From Rubrivivax rivuli (GTDB lineage: Bacteria; Pseudomonadota; Gammaproteobacteria; Burkholderiales; Burkholderiaceae_C), in assembly GCF_004016505.1 (NCBI RefSeq), contig NZ_SACR01000006.1, positions 186,001 to 250,000 of the forward strand: DNA of 64,000 nucleotides, read 5' to 3'. Below are positions 8,346 to 17,487 of the stretch, one piece after another. Position 1 is the stretch's first letter; every line of letters begins with the position of its first letter. The notes below the pieces were generated by a model, which saw only the letters and a list, made by a program, of their open reading frames with translations, did not search any database and was not told where the DNA came from. The position numbers and the translations under genes are program-made.

Positions 8346-8789
8346 TCAGAGAGCGGCGTCCTTCAGCTTCTTCAGCGCACGCACCTTGATCTTCACGGTG
8401 GCGGGCTTGGCGGCGAAGACACGCTCCTGCTTGGTGAAGGGGTCGATGCCGGTGCGCTTCTTCTTGGCCGGCACGTTGACGACGCTGACCTTGAACAGGC
8501 CGGGCATGGTGAACTCGCCCAGGCCCTTCTTGTGCACCGACATCAGCACGGTGCTCTCCAGCGCGGCGACAACGGCCTTCACGAGCTTGGGCTCGGCGCC
8601 GGTCTGTTCAGCCAGGTGCGCCACCAGGCCGGTCTTGTTCAGCGCGGTCTTGATGGGCTTGGGGGCGGCCACGGGCTTGGCCGGGGCAGCGGCCTTCACG
8701 GCCTTGGCAGGAGCAGCGGCGGCCTTCTTGGCGGCGGGCTTGGCAGCGGCCTTGGGGGCAGCTTGGGGAGCGGTCTTCTTGGTTGCCAT
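8346..8789 (-). CDS. HU-like DNA-binding protein with Ala/Lys/Pro-rich arm
   Basis: 147 residues from the ATG at 8789. The first 50 residues are a low-complexity arm of Lys, Ala and Pro (KKTAPQAAPKAAAKPAAKK), followed by an HU/IHF fold (about 50-145) with the GLGEFTMPGLFKV and RTGIDPFTK segments. Such two-part histone-like proteins occur in Burkholderiales and bind DNA in the nucleoid. The arm is compositionally similar to eukaryotic H1 tails. The longer reading frame to 8855 is less likely because conserved sequence begins at MATKK. Confidence 0.85.
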   Translation of the reverse strand: MATKKTAPQAAPKAAAKPAAKKAAAAPAKAVKAAAPAKPVAAPKPIKTALNKTGLVAHLAEQTGAEPKLVKAVVAALESTVLMSVHKKGLGEFTMPGLFKVSVVNVPAKKKRTGIDPFTKQERVFAAKPATVKIKVRALKKLKDAAL

Positions 8790-8970
8790 GGGCGAATTTT
8801 CCAGAGTGAAAGAACGTCCTGCCCGAACAGGCAGTGACAGCGAATTCTCCCTCAAGGCGCGCCGAGGCCCGCCGAAAAGCCAAGAGCGCCCATTTATGAG
8901 AGTGTGTGCAATCGATTAGCCCAAGCCCGCCGCCCCTGCGTCGACCACCGTGCCAAGCAGTACCCGCCCC

Positions 8971-10962
8971 ATGAACCCTGTCCCTTCCTCCGCTCGCAAG
9001 ACCGCCGGCCCCACCCCTGCCTGGGCGCAGCCCGGTGTGCGCTGGTTCCGACACATGCGCTTCACGGCCAAGGCGAGCGTCATCCTGGCCTTGCTGGTGC
9101 TGCCGCTGCTGGCGACCTTGGTGGTGCTGATCGGCGACCGACAGACCGCCTGGCAGAGCACCCGTGCCGAGCGCCACGGCGTGGCGGCCATCCAGCTGGT
9201 GATGCCGGCGCTCGATGCCACGCAGCTGCTGCGCCGCGCTCTGGTCGACCGCGCCAACGGCGTGCCCCGCCCCGAGCTGCCCGAACTGGAAGCACGCTTC
9301 GCGAGCGCGATGGACAGGCTGATGAAGGAAGGCCGGCCGCTGGTGGAGACCTTCAACGTCGACACGGGTGCCGTGTGGCAACGCATCGAGGAAGCCCGCC
9401 GTGCCGCCGCCAGCCCCAGCGCGGGCCTGCCGGCAGCCGAGGTGCGCAAGCCCTACGTGGCCATCAGCAACGCCTTGGCGGCGTTGATCGAGTACGTGGT
9501 GGACGGCAGCGGCCTGGCGCTCGACCCCGAGGGCGACAGCTACTACCTGATGCTGGCCAGCACCGTCAACCTGCCCGCCTTGATGGAAAACATGGGGCTG
9601 ACGCGCGCGGCGGTGGCAACCTACGTCGAGAAGCCCTCCAGCACCACGCTGGTACAGGCCGCAGGGGGGCTGGCGCTGGATGCCGCAGCGCTCAGCCGCC
9701 TGGTCGAGAACTTCGAACACGCGCGCAGCTTCAACGAGAAGCTGGACACCGCCGCGATGGTGGAGCAGCTCGCCTCGGCCCAGGCCTTCGTGAAGCAGCA
9801 GCAGGCGCTGCTGGCGGCCGACCCCGCCCAAGTGGCGCAGCTCAGCGGCGGCTCGGCAGCGGTGGTGAAGCAGGCCAGCGCGGCCATCGCCGATCTGGGC
9901 GCGCTGCAGGCCAAGACAGCCCAAAGGCTCGATGCGCTGCTCGAATCGCGCGAGAAGCGCCTGGTGCAGAACAGCGTGACGGGCGCGGCCATCGCCCTGT
10001 TGCTGCTGATGGCCGGCCTGTACTTCTTCTACTGCTTCTACCGCGTGATGCAGGCGGGCATCCAGGTGCTGATGGTGCGCATGCAGGCGATGGCCCAAGG
10101 CGATCTGACGGGCAGGCTCGAACCCAAGGGCAGCGACGAGATCGCGCAACTCATCGGCGCGCTGGGCCACATGCAGGGCGCGCTGCGCCAGACCGTGACC
10201 GAGGTGCGGCAGGCGGCCGATGCCATCGGCCACTCGGCGGCCGAGGTGGCAGCGGGTAGCCTCGACCTGTCGGCGCGCACCGAGCAGGCCGCGGCCAACC
10301 TGGAGGAAACGGCCTCGGCGATGGAGCAGATCAGCACCACCGTGGCCGCCACCACCGATGGCGCCGCCCAGGCAGCCAGCGTCGCGGCGCAGAACGTCGA
10401 CTTGGCCAACGAGGGCGGCCGCGTCATCGGCCACGTGGTGGGCACGATGGGCGAGATCCAGGGCTCCAGCCACCGCATCGGCGAGATCATCGGCACCATC
10501 GACGGCATCGCCTTCCAGACCAACATCCTGGCGCTGAACGCGGCCGTGGAAGCCGCCCGTGCCGGCGAACAAGGGCGGGGCTTCGCGGTGGTGGCCAGCG
10601 AGGTGCGCGGCCTGGCGCAGCGCAGCGCCGCCGCCGCGCGCGAGATCAAGCAGCTCATCCACGCCAGTGGCGAACGGGTGGAGACGGGCACGCGCATCGT
10701 CAACGATGCCGGCCGCACCATCCACGACATCGTGGGCAGCACGGCCAAGGTGGGAGACCTGCTGCGCAACATCGCCGCCGGGGCCCGAGAGCAGGCCCTG
10801 GGCATCGACCAGGTGGGCAAAGCCATCCAGGACCTCGACCGCATGACGCAGCAGAACGCCGCGCTGGTGGAGCAGACCGCGGCCGCCTCCGGCACCATGC
10901 GACAGCAGGCCGAGCGCCTGGCGCAGGCGGTGTCGGTGTTCAAGCTGCCGGCGATGGCCTGA
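8971..10962 (+). CDS. Methyl-accepting chemotaxis protein
   Basis: 663 residues from ATG 8971; a GTG at 8950 is an alternative start. Membrane segment 1 (about 30-48), a periplasmic helical sensor of about 290 residues, membrane segment 2 (about 335-360), a HAMP domain and the signalling hairpin whose tip reads GIAFQTNILALNAAVEAARA. The C-terminus ends in FKLPAMA and lacks the NWETF-type pentapeptide that recruits CheR. The ligand cannot be told. No che genes are nearby. Confidence 0.92.
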   Translation: MNPVPSSARKTAGPTPAWAQPGVRWFRHMRFTAKASVILALLVLPLLATLVVLIGDRQTAWQSTRAERHGVAAIQLVMPALDATQLLRRALVDRANGVPRPELPELEARFASAMDRLMKEGRPLVETFNVDTGAVWQRIEEARRAAASPSAGLPAAEVRKPYVAISNALAALIEYVVDGSGLALDPEGDSYYLMLASTVNLPALMENMGLTRAAVATYVEKPSSTTLVQAAGGLALDAAALSRLVENFEHARSFNEKLDTAAMVEQLASAQAFVKQQQALLAADPAQVAQLSGGSAAVVKQASAAIADLGALQAKTAQRLDALLESREKRLVQNSVTGAAIALLLLMAGLYFFYCFYRVMQAGIQVLMVRMQAMAQGDLTGRLEPKGSDEIAQLIGALGHMQGALRQTVTEVRQAADAIGHSAAEVAAGSLDLSARTEQAAANLEETASAMEQISTTVAATTDGAAQAASVAAQNVDLANEGGRVIGHVVGTMGEIQGSSHRIGEIIGTIDGIAFQTNILALNAAVEAARAGEQGRGFAVVASEVRGLAQRSAAAAREIKQLIHASGERVETGTRIVNDAGRTIHDIVGSTAKVGDLLRNIAAGAREQALGIDQVGKAIQDLDRMTQQNAALVEQTAAASGTMRQQAERLAQAVSVFKLPAMA

Positions 10963-10993
10963 CGCAGGCCCTGGCCGCAGCCTGCCGCGCAGA

Positions 10994-11329
10994 ATGTACG
11001 GGGTGAGCACCGCCGCCAACGTCTCAAACGAACTCGACTGCCAGCGCTGCGGCGCCTGCTGCGCCACCTACCGCGTCTCGTTCTACTGGGCCGAGGCCGA
11101 TGACGCGCCCGGCGGCACGGTGCCCGCCGCGCTGACGCGGCAGGTCAGCGCCTGGCACCGCTGCATGGCCGGTACCGAGGCCCACCCCGTGCGCTGCGTG
11201 GGCCTGCAAGGCGAAGTGGGGCAGGGCGTGGCTTGCACCCTGTACGCACAACGCTCCAGCACCTGCCGCGAAGTGCAGCCGGGTGACGCGCAGTGCCTGC
11301 ATGCGCGGGCGCGGCATGGGCTGGCATGA
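10994..11329 (+). CDS. YkgJ-family cysteine-cluster protein
   Basis: 111 residues. The N-terminal CQRCGACCATYRVSF is the CxxCxxCC signature of the YkgJ/UPF0153 family, small proteins thought to bind zinc or an iron-sulfur cluster; further Cys lie at the conserved C-terminal positions (VACTLYAQRSSTCREVQPG). It follows the chemotaxis receptor by 31 bases and converges with the araC-type gene. Function in the cell is unknown. Confidence 0.85.
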   Translation: MYGVSTAANVSNELDCQRCGACCATYRVSFYWAEADDAPGGTVPAALTRQVSAWHRCMAGTEAHPVRCVGLQGEVGQGVACTLYAQRSSTCREVQPGDAQCLHARARHGLA

Positions 11330-11366
11330 GCAGCGCCGTCGACCCGCCCGCCCGGCCAGTGGGTCT

Positions 11367-12326
11367 TCAGCGCCCCGGCACCGGCCGCGCCGCGAAGGCC
11401 TGACGGTAGGCTGCCGGCGGCATGCCGACCCGCTTCTGCAGTTCGCGCGTGAAGTGGGGCTGGTCGGAGAAGCCGCTCAGGAAGCCGACCTCGGCGACAG
11501 GGTCGCCGGTGTACAGCAGGCGCCAGGCCGCCACGCGGCAGCGCGCTTCCGCCAGCAGCCGCGAATAGCTCAGGCCCTGCGCAGCCAGCTGGCGCTGCAG
11601 GCTGCGCGTGGACAGGCCCATGGCGCCGGCCAGCACCGGCAAGCCCCAGGGCCGCGCCAGATCGGCGGCCAGGTGCAGATAGGCCCGCCGCACGGGCTCC
11701 GCCCAGGCCGGATCGGCGCCTTGGGCCCAGGCCGCCGGGCCCGGCACGGGGGCGCTGCCACGGGCCGGTCGGCCCTGCCAATGGAACTGCCAGAGCGCAC
11801 TCGCCCCGGCAGCCGCCGCCTGTGCCAGGCCCTGGGGGTCGCTGGCAGGGAACAGGCCTTGCTCACCAAAGCTCAGGCTGACGCGACGCAGGCCGATGGA
11901 TTCAAGCAGGGCAGCCAGCACGCCCGCGACCACGAAATCTTCGGCGGCCGTCGGGGCGCCCTGGCCCGTCACGGTCACGTGCCTCACGCAGGCCTGCGTG
12001 TCGTCGCAATGCTCGACGACACAGCGGTGGCGCGAGTGGACGTAGCGCTCCAGGCGCTGCCAGCGCGCCAGCAGATCGCTCGCGCTGTGCGCTGCCACCA
12101 GGGCCTGGTGCGTGGGTTCGTGCGCCAGCCGGCGCAGCCCCCGCCCCAGCAAGGGCAGGCAGGCCAGGCCGCCTTGCAGCACCGCCCGTTGCACGAGGCC
12201 TTGCTTCAGCCCCAGTTGCACGCGGGCCTCGCCATCGCCGGGGGGCGCGTCGCCCGGGTCCAGGCCCAGTTCGCGCATGCCCTGCACCAGCACACGCAGC
12301 ATCGCGGCACTGGCGAAGTCGCTCAT
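11367..12326 (-). CDS. AraC-family transcriptional regulator
   Basis: 319 residues. The C-terminal 100 residues form the AraC double HTH (GLPVLAGAMGLSTRSLQRQL and a second HTH with EVGFLSGFSDQPHFTRELQK), and the N-terminal part is of the OruR/FtrA-like Arabinose_bd_2 type. The start codon overlaps the stop of the molybdenum-enzyme gene (ATGA at 12323-12326), so it is the last gene of that operon and probably regulates it. Confidence 0.88.
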   Translation of the reverse strand: MSDFASAAMLRVLVQGMRELGLDPGDAPPGDGEARVQLGLKQGLVQRAVLQGGLACLPLLGRGLRRLAHEPTHQALVAAHSASDLLARWQRLERYVHSRHRCVVEHCDDTQACVRHVTVTGQGAPTAAEDFVVAGVLAALLESIGLRRVSLSFGEQGLFPASDPQGLAQAAAAGASALWQFHWQGRPARGSAPVPGPAAWAQGADPAWAEPVRRAYLHLAADLARPWGLPVLAGAMGLSTRSLQRQLAAQGLSYSRLLAEARCRVAAWRLLYTGDPVAEVGFLSGFSDQPHFTRELQKRVGMPPAAYRQAFAARPVPGR

Positions 12327-14482
12327 GCGGGGGCCACGGCGGCCTGCAGCACGCGCCCGCGCTCGAGCGCCAGGGCCTCGGCATCGATGGGCAGCCGTCC
12401 AGGCCGCACGCCCAGGGCATCGCGCACGGCATTGGCGATGGCGGCGGCTGCGGCGACGATGGCAGTCTCGCCCGCGCCGCTCGGAGGCTCGCCTTCGTCA
12501 ACAAGCACCACCTGCATCGCCGGCACATCGCCGATGCGCGGGATCGGGGCATCGGCGAAGCCGGTGGCCGCCACCTGCGAGGCGGCCACCGGCAAGCGCT
12601 CCACCAGGGCCATGCCCAGCCCCCAGACCAGGTTGCCCTCGCACTGCGCCCGCACCTGGTCGGGGTTGATGACGCGCCCGCAATCGTGGGCGCAGACCAG
12701 GCGGGTGACGCGGATGCGGCGGGCGGCGAGATCGACCTCGACATCGGCCACCACGGCCGCGTAACTCATGCCCTTGTAGAGGCCGCAGGCCACGCCGCGG
12801 CCTGCGCCAGCAGCCCGGGGCGGCGGCGCCGGGCCCCAGCCCGCGGCCAGCGCCACGCGGTCCAGCACACGCACCAGGCGCGCATCCTCGGCGTGGTCGC
12901 GGCGGAACTGCAGCGGATCGGCGCCGGCCCGGCGGGCGCACTCGTCAATCGCCGATTCGATGGCCAGAGCGTTGGGGCCGGCCCCCAGGCCGCGCCAGGG
13001 CCCGGTGAAGACGGGCAGCCGCACCACGTCGAACTCGGTGCGGCGGGCGCGGGCCCGGTAGGGCAGGCGTGCTCCGCGCGCCACGCCGTCGTCGCCGATG
13101 ACATCGGTGATGCGCTGCAGCCAGGGCGGCAGTGCGGCGTTGGTGAACAGGATGTGGCTGCTGGCAAAGCTGTGCCACCAGGTGTCGATGCGGCCCGCCT
13201 TCAAGCGGGCGCGCAGGCGGTGGCTGGAAGGCGGGCGGTGGAAGCCGAACCGGAACTCCTGCGCGCGCGTCCACTGCACCTTCACGGGCGCCTGCACGGC
13301 CCGCGCCAGCACGGCCGCTTCGAGTTCCACCGTGCACAAGGTCTTGCCACCGAAACCGCCGCCCACGCGGTGCGCATGCACGACCACCCGGTCTTCGTCC
13401 AGCCCGAGGCGCTTGACGATCACATCGCGCTGGTAGAACACGTCCTGCGTGCCTGCCCACAAGTGCAGGCGGCCGTCGGCCTCGAAAGCCGCCACCGCAG
13501 CGCGCGGCTCGATGGCCGCGTGGGCGGCCAGCGGCACGTCGATGCGCAGGTCCACGTCCCAGGGGCCTGCGTCATCGATCCGGTCTTCGTCGATGCCGTG
13601 GGCGCGCCGGCGGCTCAGGGCCAGGCGCCGGTCGATGTCCACCGCGGCCTCGATGTCGGTCTGCTCGAAGCGGCCATCCACCTGCCACTGCACCGACAGC
13701 GCCGCCTCGATGCGGTCCAGCGCGCCCGGCGTGCGCGCCACGATGCCCACGCCCAGGCTGGCGCCGTGCTGCAGCAAGGGGTCGGGCACCAGCGCCACGA
13801 AGCCCGGCACGGCTCGCGCAGCCGCCTCGTTCAGGGCCATCGCCCGGCTGGGCAGTTCGGGCGAGGCCGGCGCGCGCAGCACCCGGCCGTAGAGCTGGCC
13901 CGGCCGCCGCACATCGGCCACGAAGAGCGGCTGGCCCTGCACGATCGCCGCGCCCTGCTCGATGCGCACTGCGCGCCCGACATGCTGCAAGCCGGTGGAC
14001 GCCGACAAGGAGCGCAGGCTCTGCACGGGGTGCCGCACGGCCCGCAGCTCGCCGGGCCCCCGGCCGGCCGCGAGCGCCTCGCGCAGCGTGGCGCAGGCCT
14101 GCGCCAGCGGCAAGGCGAAGTCCTGGATGGACTCGCTGCCCACCGTGGCGCGCACGCGGGCGATCTGGCCCGTGTCGGGCAGGCGGGCTTCGAGCTGGTG
14201 CCAGGCGATGCCCAGCTCTTCGCAGGCCACCTGCTTGAGCGCGGTGAGGATGTTCTGGCCCATCTCGACCCGCGGGATGAAGAGCGTGTAGCGCCCCGCG
14301 GCGTGGCGGATCCAGCCGAGGGCGAGCTCGGCGTCGGGCCGGGGCCGCTTCGGGATCACGGGCAGGCTGCAGCCCGCCACGAAGCTGACGCTCAGGCCTG
14401 CGGCGGCGGCCCGCAGCAGGCTGCGGCGGGACAGGGCAGCGGCGGCGGGGGCGGGGGCGGGGGTGTTGGGCCAGGCGCTCAC
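12323..14482 (-). CDS. iorB: Molybdopterin-binding large subunit, isoquinoline 1-oxidoreductase beta type
   Basis: 719 residues from a GTG at 14482 that overlaps the end of the iron-sulfur subunit gene. The N-terminus carries a twin-arginine motif (LSRRSLLRAAAAGLSVSF) and then VAGC, a possible lipobox. Conserved molybdopterin motifs follow: GRYTLFIPRVEMGQNILTAL, GGGFGGK-type HRVGGGFGGKTLC, and CAHDCGRVINPD near the end. With the 2Fe-2S subunit it makes a two-subunit periplasmic hydroxylase that oxidises N-heterocycles or aldehydes; the substrate is not determined. The 719-residue size matches the IorB group. Confidence 0.85.
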   Translation of the reverse strand: MSAWPNTPAPAPAAAALSRRSLLRAAAAGLSVSFVAGCSLPVIPKRPRPDAELALGWIRHAAGRYTLFIPRVEMGQNILTALKQVACEELGIAWHQLEARLPDTGQIARVRATVGSESIQDFALPLAQACATLREALAAGRGPGELRAVRHPVQSLRSLSASTGLQHVGRAVRIEQGAAIVQGQPLFVADVRRPGQLYGRVLRAPASPELPSRAMALNEAAARAVPGFVALVPDPLLQHGASLGVGIVARTPGALDRIEAALSVQWQVDGRFEQTDIEAAVDIDRRLALSRRRAHGIDEDRIDDAGPWDVDLRIDVPLAAHAAIEPRAAVAAFEADGRLHLWAGTQDVFYQRDVIVKRLGLDEDRVVVHAHRVGGGFGGKTLCTVELEAAVLARAVQAPVKVQWTRAQEFRFGFHRPPSSHRLRARLKAGRIDTWWHSFASSHILFTNAALPPWLQRITDVIGDDGVARGARLPYRARARRTEFDVVRLPVFTGPWRGLGAGPNALAIESAIDECARRAGADPLQFRRDHAEDARLVRVLDRVALAAGWGPAPPPRAAGAGRGVACGLYKGMSYAAVVADVEVDLAARRIRVTRLVCAHDCGRVINPDQVRAQCEGNLVWGLGMALVERLPVAASQVAATGFADAPIPRIGDVPAMQVVLVDEGEPPSGAGETAIVAAAAAIANAVRDALGVRPGRLPIDAEALALERGRVLQAAVAPA

Positions 14483-14937
14483 AGCGCCCTCTCCGCGGCG
14501 CGCTGCACCGCCTGGCGGATGCGCTGCTGCGTGCCGCAGCGGCACAAGTGACCCGCCAGCGCTTCGTCGATCTGCGCCCCGCTGGGGCGCGGCACGCGCT
14601 GCAGCAAGGCCACGGCGCCCATGAGCTGGCCGGCCTGGCAGTAGCCGCACTGGGGCACCGAGGCCTCCAGCCAGGCGGCCTGGACCGGGTGGAGTTCACC
14701 CCCGTTCGCCAGCCCTTCGACCGTGAGCACCGCGCGCGCGCCCACGGCCCGCGCCGGCAGCACGCAGCTTCGCACCGGCTCGCCATCGACCAGCACGGTG
14801 CAGGCGCCGCATTGGCCCGCACCGCAGCCGAACTTGGCGCCCACCAGGCCCAGGGGTTCTCGCAACACCATCAGCAGGGTCTCGTCCTGCCATTCGACCG
14901 GCACGGCCCGGATCTGGCCATTGATGCTGAGGTTCAT
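14479..14937 (-). CDS. iorA: 2Fe-2S small subunit, isoquinoline 1-oxidoreductase alpha type
   Basis: 152 residues from ATG 14937. It has the plant-type ferredoxin cluster (CGAGQCGACTVLVDG) and the second, C-terminal cluster (CGYCQAGQ and HLCRCGTQQRI) of xanthine dehydrogenase-family small subunits. It precedes and overlaps the molybdopterin subunit, the fixed order in iorAB pairs. Electrons would pass from the Mo site through these clusters to a cytochrome or quinone; no cytochrome subunit gene is next to it. Confidence 0.87.
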   Translation of the reverse strand: MNLSINGQIRAVPVEWQDETLLMVLREPLGLVGAKFGCGAGQCGACTVLVDGEPVRSCVLPARAVGARAVLTVEGLANGGELHPVQAAWLEASVPQCGYCQAGQLMGAVALLQRVPRPSGAQIDEALAGHLCRCGTQQRIRQAVQRAAERAL

Positions 14938-15083
14938 GAAGACTCTCCAGAACGAACAGCAGCGCAGTCTGCGCGGCCGGTTCCGGCGTGTCTTGAACCA
15001 ACGCGCCACGGCCCCAGGACCTCAGGCGCCGGGGCGGCCGTCGCACCAGCGGTGGCGCGGCTTGCCAGGCACCAGCACGCCGT

Positions 15084-16151
15084 TCATGGCGCGGCGCGGC
15101 GGATCACACGCGTCTGCCCGAGCACGGGCAGCACGAAGGCCTCGGCGGGCACACCCAGGTTTTCGCGCGCCACGGGCAGGCCGTCCACGGGTGCGTCGAT
15201 GGGGTCGTCGCAGAGCCGGAAGGCGCCCCAGTGCACCCCGATGGAGTGGCGGCTCTTCACGTCGCGGTGGATCTTCACGGCCTCTTCCTCGTTGACGTGC
15301 TGGGTCTGCATGAACCAGCGTGGCAGGTAGCAGCCCACCGGGATCATGGACACGTCGAAACCCCCGAAGCGCCGGCCGATCTCGGCGAAATCGGGCGCAT
15401 AGCCCGTATCGCCCACGTAGTAGAGGCTGAAGGGCTCACCAGCACCCGCGGCCTGCAGCACGAAGCCGCCCCACAGCGTGGCGCTGCGGTCCCAAGGGCT
15501 GCGGCTGGACCAATGGTGCGCAGGCACGAAGTGCACGGTCACACGGCCCGCGGGCGCTTCGAGTTCGAAGCGGTCCCACCAATCGAGGCGGCGCGTGCGC
15601 GTGATGCCTTCGTCGGCCAGCCACTTCTCCACGCCCAGCGGCACCACGAACAGCGGTGAGCCGCCGGGCTGGGCGGCGAGGGCGCGCACCGTCTCGGCGT
15701 CGAGGTGGTCGTAGTGGTTGTGGCTGATGAGCACGACATCGATGCGCGGCAGCTGCGCGAGCGGCAAGGGCGCGGGCGTCAGCCGGCGGGGGCCGGCGAA
15801 CGACACCGGCGAGGCGCGCTCGCCGAGGTGGGGGTCGGTGAGGATGTTCAGGCCGCCCAGCTGCCACAGCGCCGACGAGTGGCCGAGCCAGGTGAAGCTG
15901 ATGTCGCCGCGGTTGGCCTTCAGGTAGGCGGTGTCGGGCTGTGCGCTGCGCACACGGTCTGGCCGGTCGGGCGGCAGGTCGGCGCGCCAGCGTTCCCACT
16001 GCCAGCGCCAGAAGCCGGGCGCCTCTTCACCCTGGGCCGCTGGGTGGAGGTTGACGAAGCCTCCCGGTCGGTGGTGGGGCTTGGAGGGATCGAAGGCGTC
16101 GTTCGGGGTTGAACAGCCGAGCAGCAGCGCCATCGAGACCGCCAGGCACAT
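15084..16151 (-). CDS. Metallo-beta-lactamase-fold lipoprotein (NAPE-PLD-like)
   Basis: 355 residues. Short lipoprotein signal MCLAVSMALLLGC, then a metallo-beta-lactamase fold: FTWLGHSSALWQLGGLNILTDP, the metal motif HNHYDHLD, YYVGDTGYAPD and a final H in HWGAFRLCDDP. This arrangement resembles the UlaG/NAPE-PLD branch of phosphodiesterase or lactonase-like hydrolases. The start at 16151 is the only ATG that leaves the signal sequence intact. Divergent from the alpha/beta hydrolase gene. Confidence 0.85.
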   Translation of the reverse strand: MCLAVSMALLLGCSTPNDAFDPSKPHHRPGGFVNLHPAAQGEEAPGFWRWQWERWRADLPPDRPDRVRSAQPDTAYLKANRGDISFTWLGHSSALWQLGGLNILTDPHLGERASPVSFAGPRRLTPAPLPLAQLPRIDVVLISHNHYDHLDAETVRALAAQPGGSPLFVVPLGVEKWLADEGITRTRRLDWWDRFELEAPAGRVTVHFVPAHHWSSRSPWDRSATLWGGFVLQAAGAGEPFSLYYVGDTGYAPDFAEIGRRFGGFDVSMIPVGCYLPRWFMQTQHVNEEEAVKIHRDVKSRHSIGVHWGAFRLCDDPIDAPVDGLPVARENLGVPAEAFVLPVLGQTRVIRRAAP

Positions 16152-16459
16152 CCGGGCCGCCCAGCGATTCGCCGTGCTGGCAGGTGCCGCGGGCGCGCAC
16201 CGGTTCTCGGGGCTGCGTTTCTCTCGGCTTGTCGTCGGCGGGTTCGGGGGCGTCAGCAATCGGCATCTCCTTCGGCGCGGCCAGCAGCCGGGAACCGGGA
16301 GCCACCACGCCGATTGTCCGCAAGCGAAGCCTCCAGGGGGCGTCGCAGGGCGATTCGACCCGTGCTCCACGAGCCAGCAGCGCAGGTGAGCGGGTGCCGC
16401 TGCGCAGCCCGGCCCCTGCGGGTCGGCGGCAAACTCGCGCTTGGAGGAGCATCCCCAAC

Positions 16460-17422
16460 ATGCCCGCACACCACGCCATCCAAGCCTTGAGCGCAGGCGC
16501 CATCGCACTGACCGCTGCCCTGCTGCCAGCCCCAGGCCACGCGCAAGCGCCAGCAGCGCTCGCGGCCACGACGCCACGCATCGCGCCGCTGCTGAACTTC
16601 CAGCGTGTGCTCGACCGGCCCGAGCGCCCACAGCCGCAGCACAAGATCGCCTACGGCAGCGCTGCACAGCAGTTCGGCGAGCTGTGGCTGCCGGCGGCCG
16701 AGCGCTATGGCGCCGGGCCGCACCCGGTGGTGCTGCTGGTGCACGGCGGCTGCTGGATGGCCGAGCTGCCCGGGCCCGAGCTGCTGGCCTGGCAGGCCGA
16801 GGCCCTGCGCCAGCAGGGCATGGCCGTGTGGAGCATCAGCTACCGCCGCGTGGGGCACGAGGGCGGCGGCTACCCGGGCACCTTCCAGGACGTGGCCCGC
16901 GGCGCCGACCACCTGCGCGAACTCGCGAAGCAGCACCCGCTCGATCTCGGCCGCATCACCGCCAGCGGCCACAGCGCCGGCGGCCACCTGGCGCTGTGGC
17001 TGGCCGCGCGCCCGCGCTTGCCTGCCAGCAGCCCGCTGCACAGCGCGCAGCCGCTGCCCGTGCAACGGGTGGTACCGGTGGCCGGCGTTGGCGATCTGGC
17101 TTGGGCCGCGCCCTTCATCGGCGCGGTGTGCAGCCCCGAGATTGCGGGCCGCCTGGTCGACGAGAAGGCGCGGGGCAAGGACGCCTGGGCCGACACTTCG
17201 CCAGCAGCCCTCGGCCCGCTGGGCGTGCCGGTGACCCTGGTCTCGGGCGTGTACGACCCCGTCGTGCCCCCGGCCCATGCCCGCCGCTACCACCAGATCG
17301 CCACGAACCGCGGCGCGAACGACGTGAAGCTGCTCAACCTGGACGAAGCCGGCCACTTCGAACTCATCGCCCCGTGGACACCCGCGGGCGCTGCCACGGT
17401 GCAGGCCATCCTCGGCCGCTGA
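16460..17422 (+). CDS. Secreted alpha/beta hydrolase
   Basis: 320 residues from ATG 16460 with GGAGGA upstream. Signal peptide ending near GHAQA. Motifs: HGGCW oxyanion hole, GHSAGGHLA with nucleophile Ser172, Asp in the SGVYDPVVPP loop and His in the EAGHFELIAP segment. The form is close to kynurenine formamidase-like or carboxylesterase BD-FAE enzymes. It precedes the S9 peptidase gene by 65 bases in the same direction. Confidence 0.87.
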   Translation: MPAHHAIQALSAGAIALTAALLPAPGHAQAPAALAATTPRIAPLLNFQRVLDRPERPQPQHKIAYGSAAQQFGELWLPAAERYGAGPHPVVLLVHGGCWMAELPGPELLAWQAEALRQQGMAVWSISYRRVGHEGGGYPGTFQDVARGADHLRELAKQHPLDLGRITASGHSAGGHLALWLAARPRLPASSPLHSAQPLPVQRVVPVAGVGDLAWAAPFIGAVCSPEIAGRLVDEKARGKDAWADTSPAALGPLGVPVTLVSGVYDPVVPPAHARRYHQIATNRGANDVKLLNLDEAGHFELIAPWTPAGAATVQAILGR

Positions 17423-17487
17423 AGGCCCGTCGCGCGACGGCCCCGCCACGCCACAATGAACGTCCTTTCCCTCTTCCTGCTCTGCCC

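Noticed and set aside
8608-11067. 819-residue leftward open frame over the chemotaxis receptor
   Set aside because: Shadow of the receptor gene; the composition (His, Arg, Gly, Leu repeats) is typical of GC-rich antisense frames.
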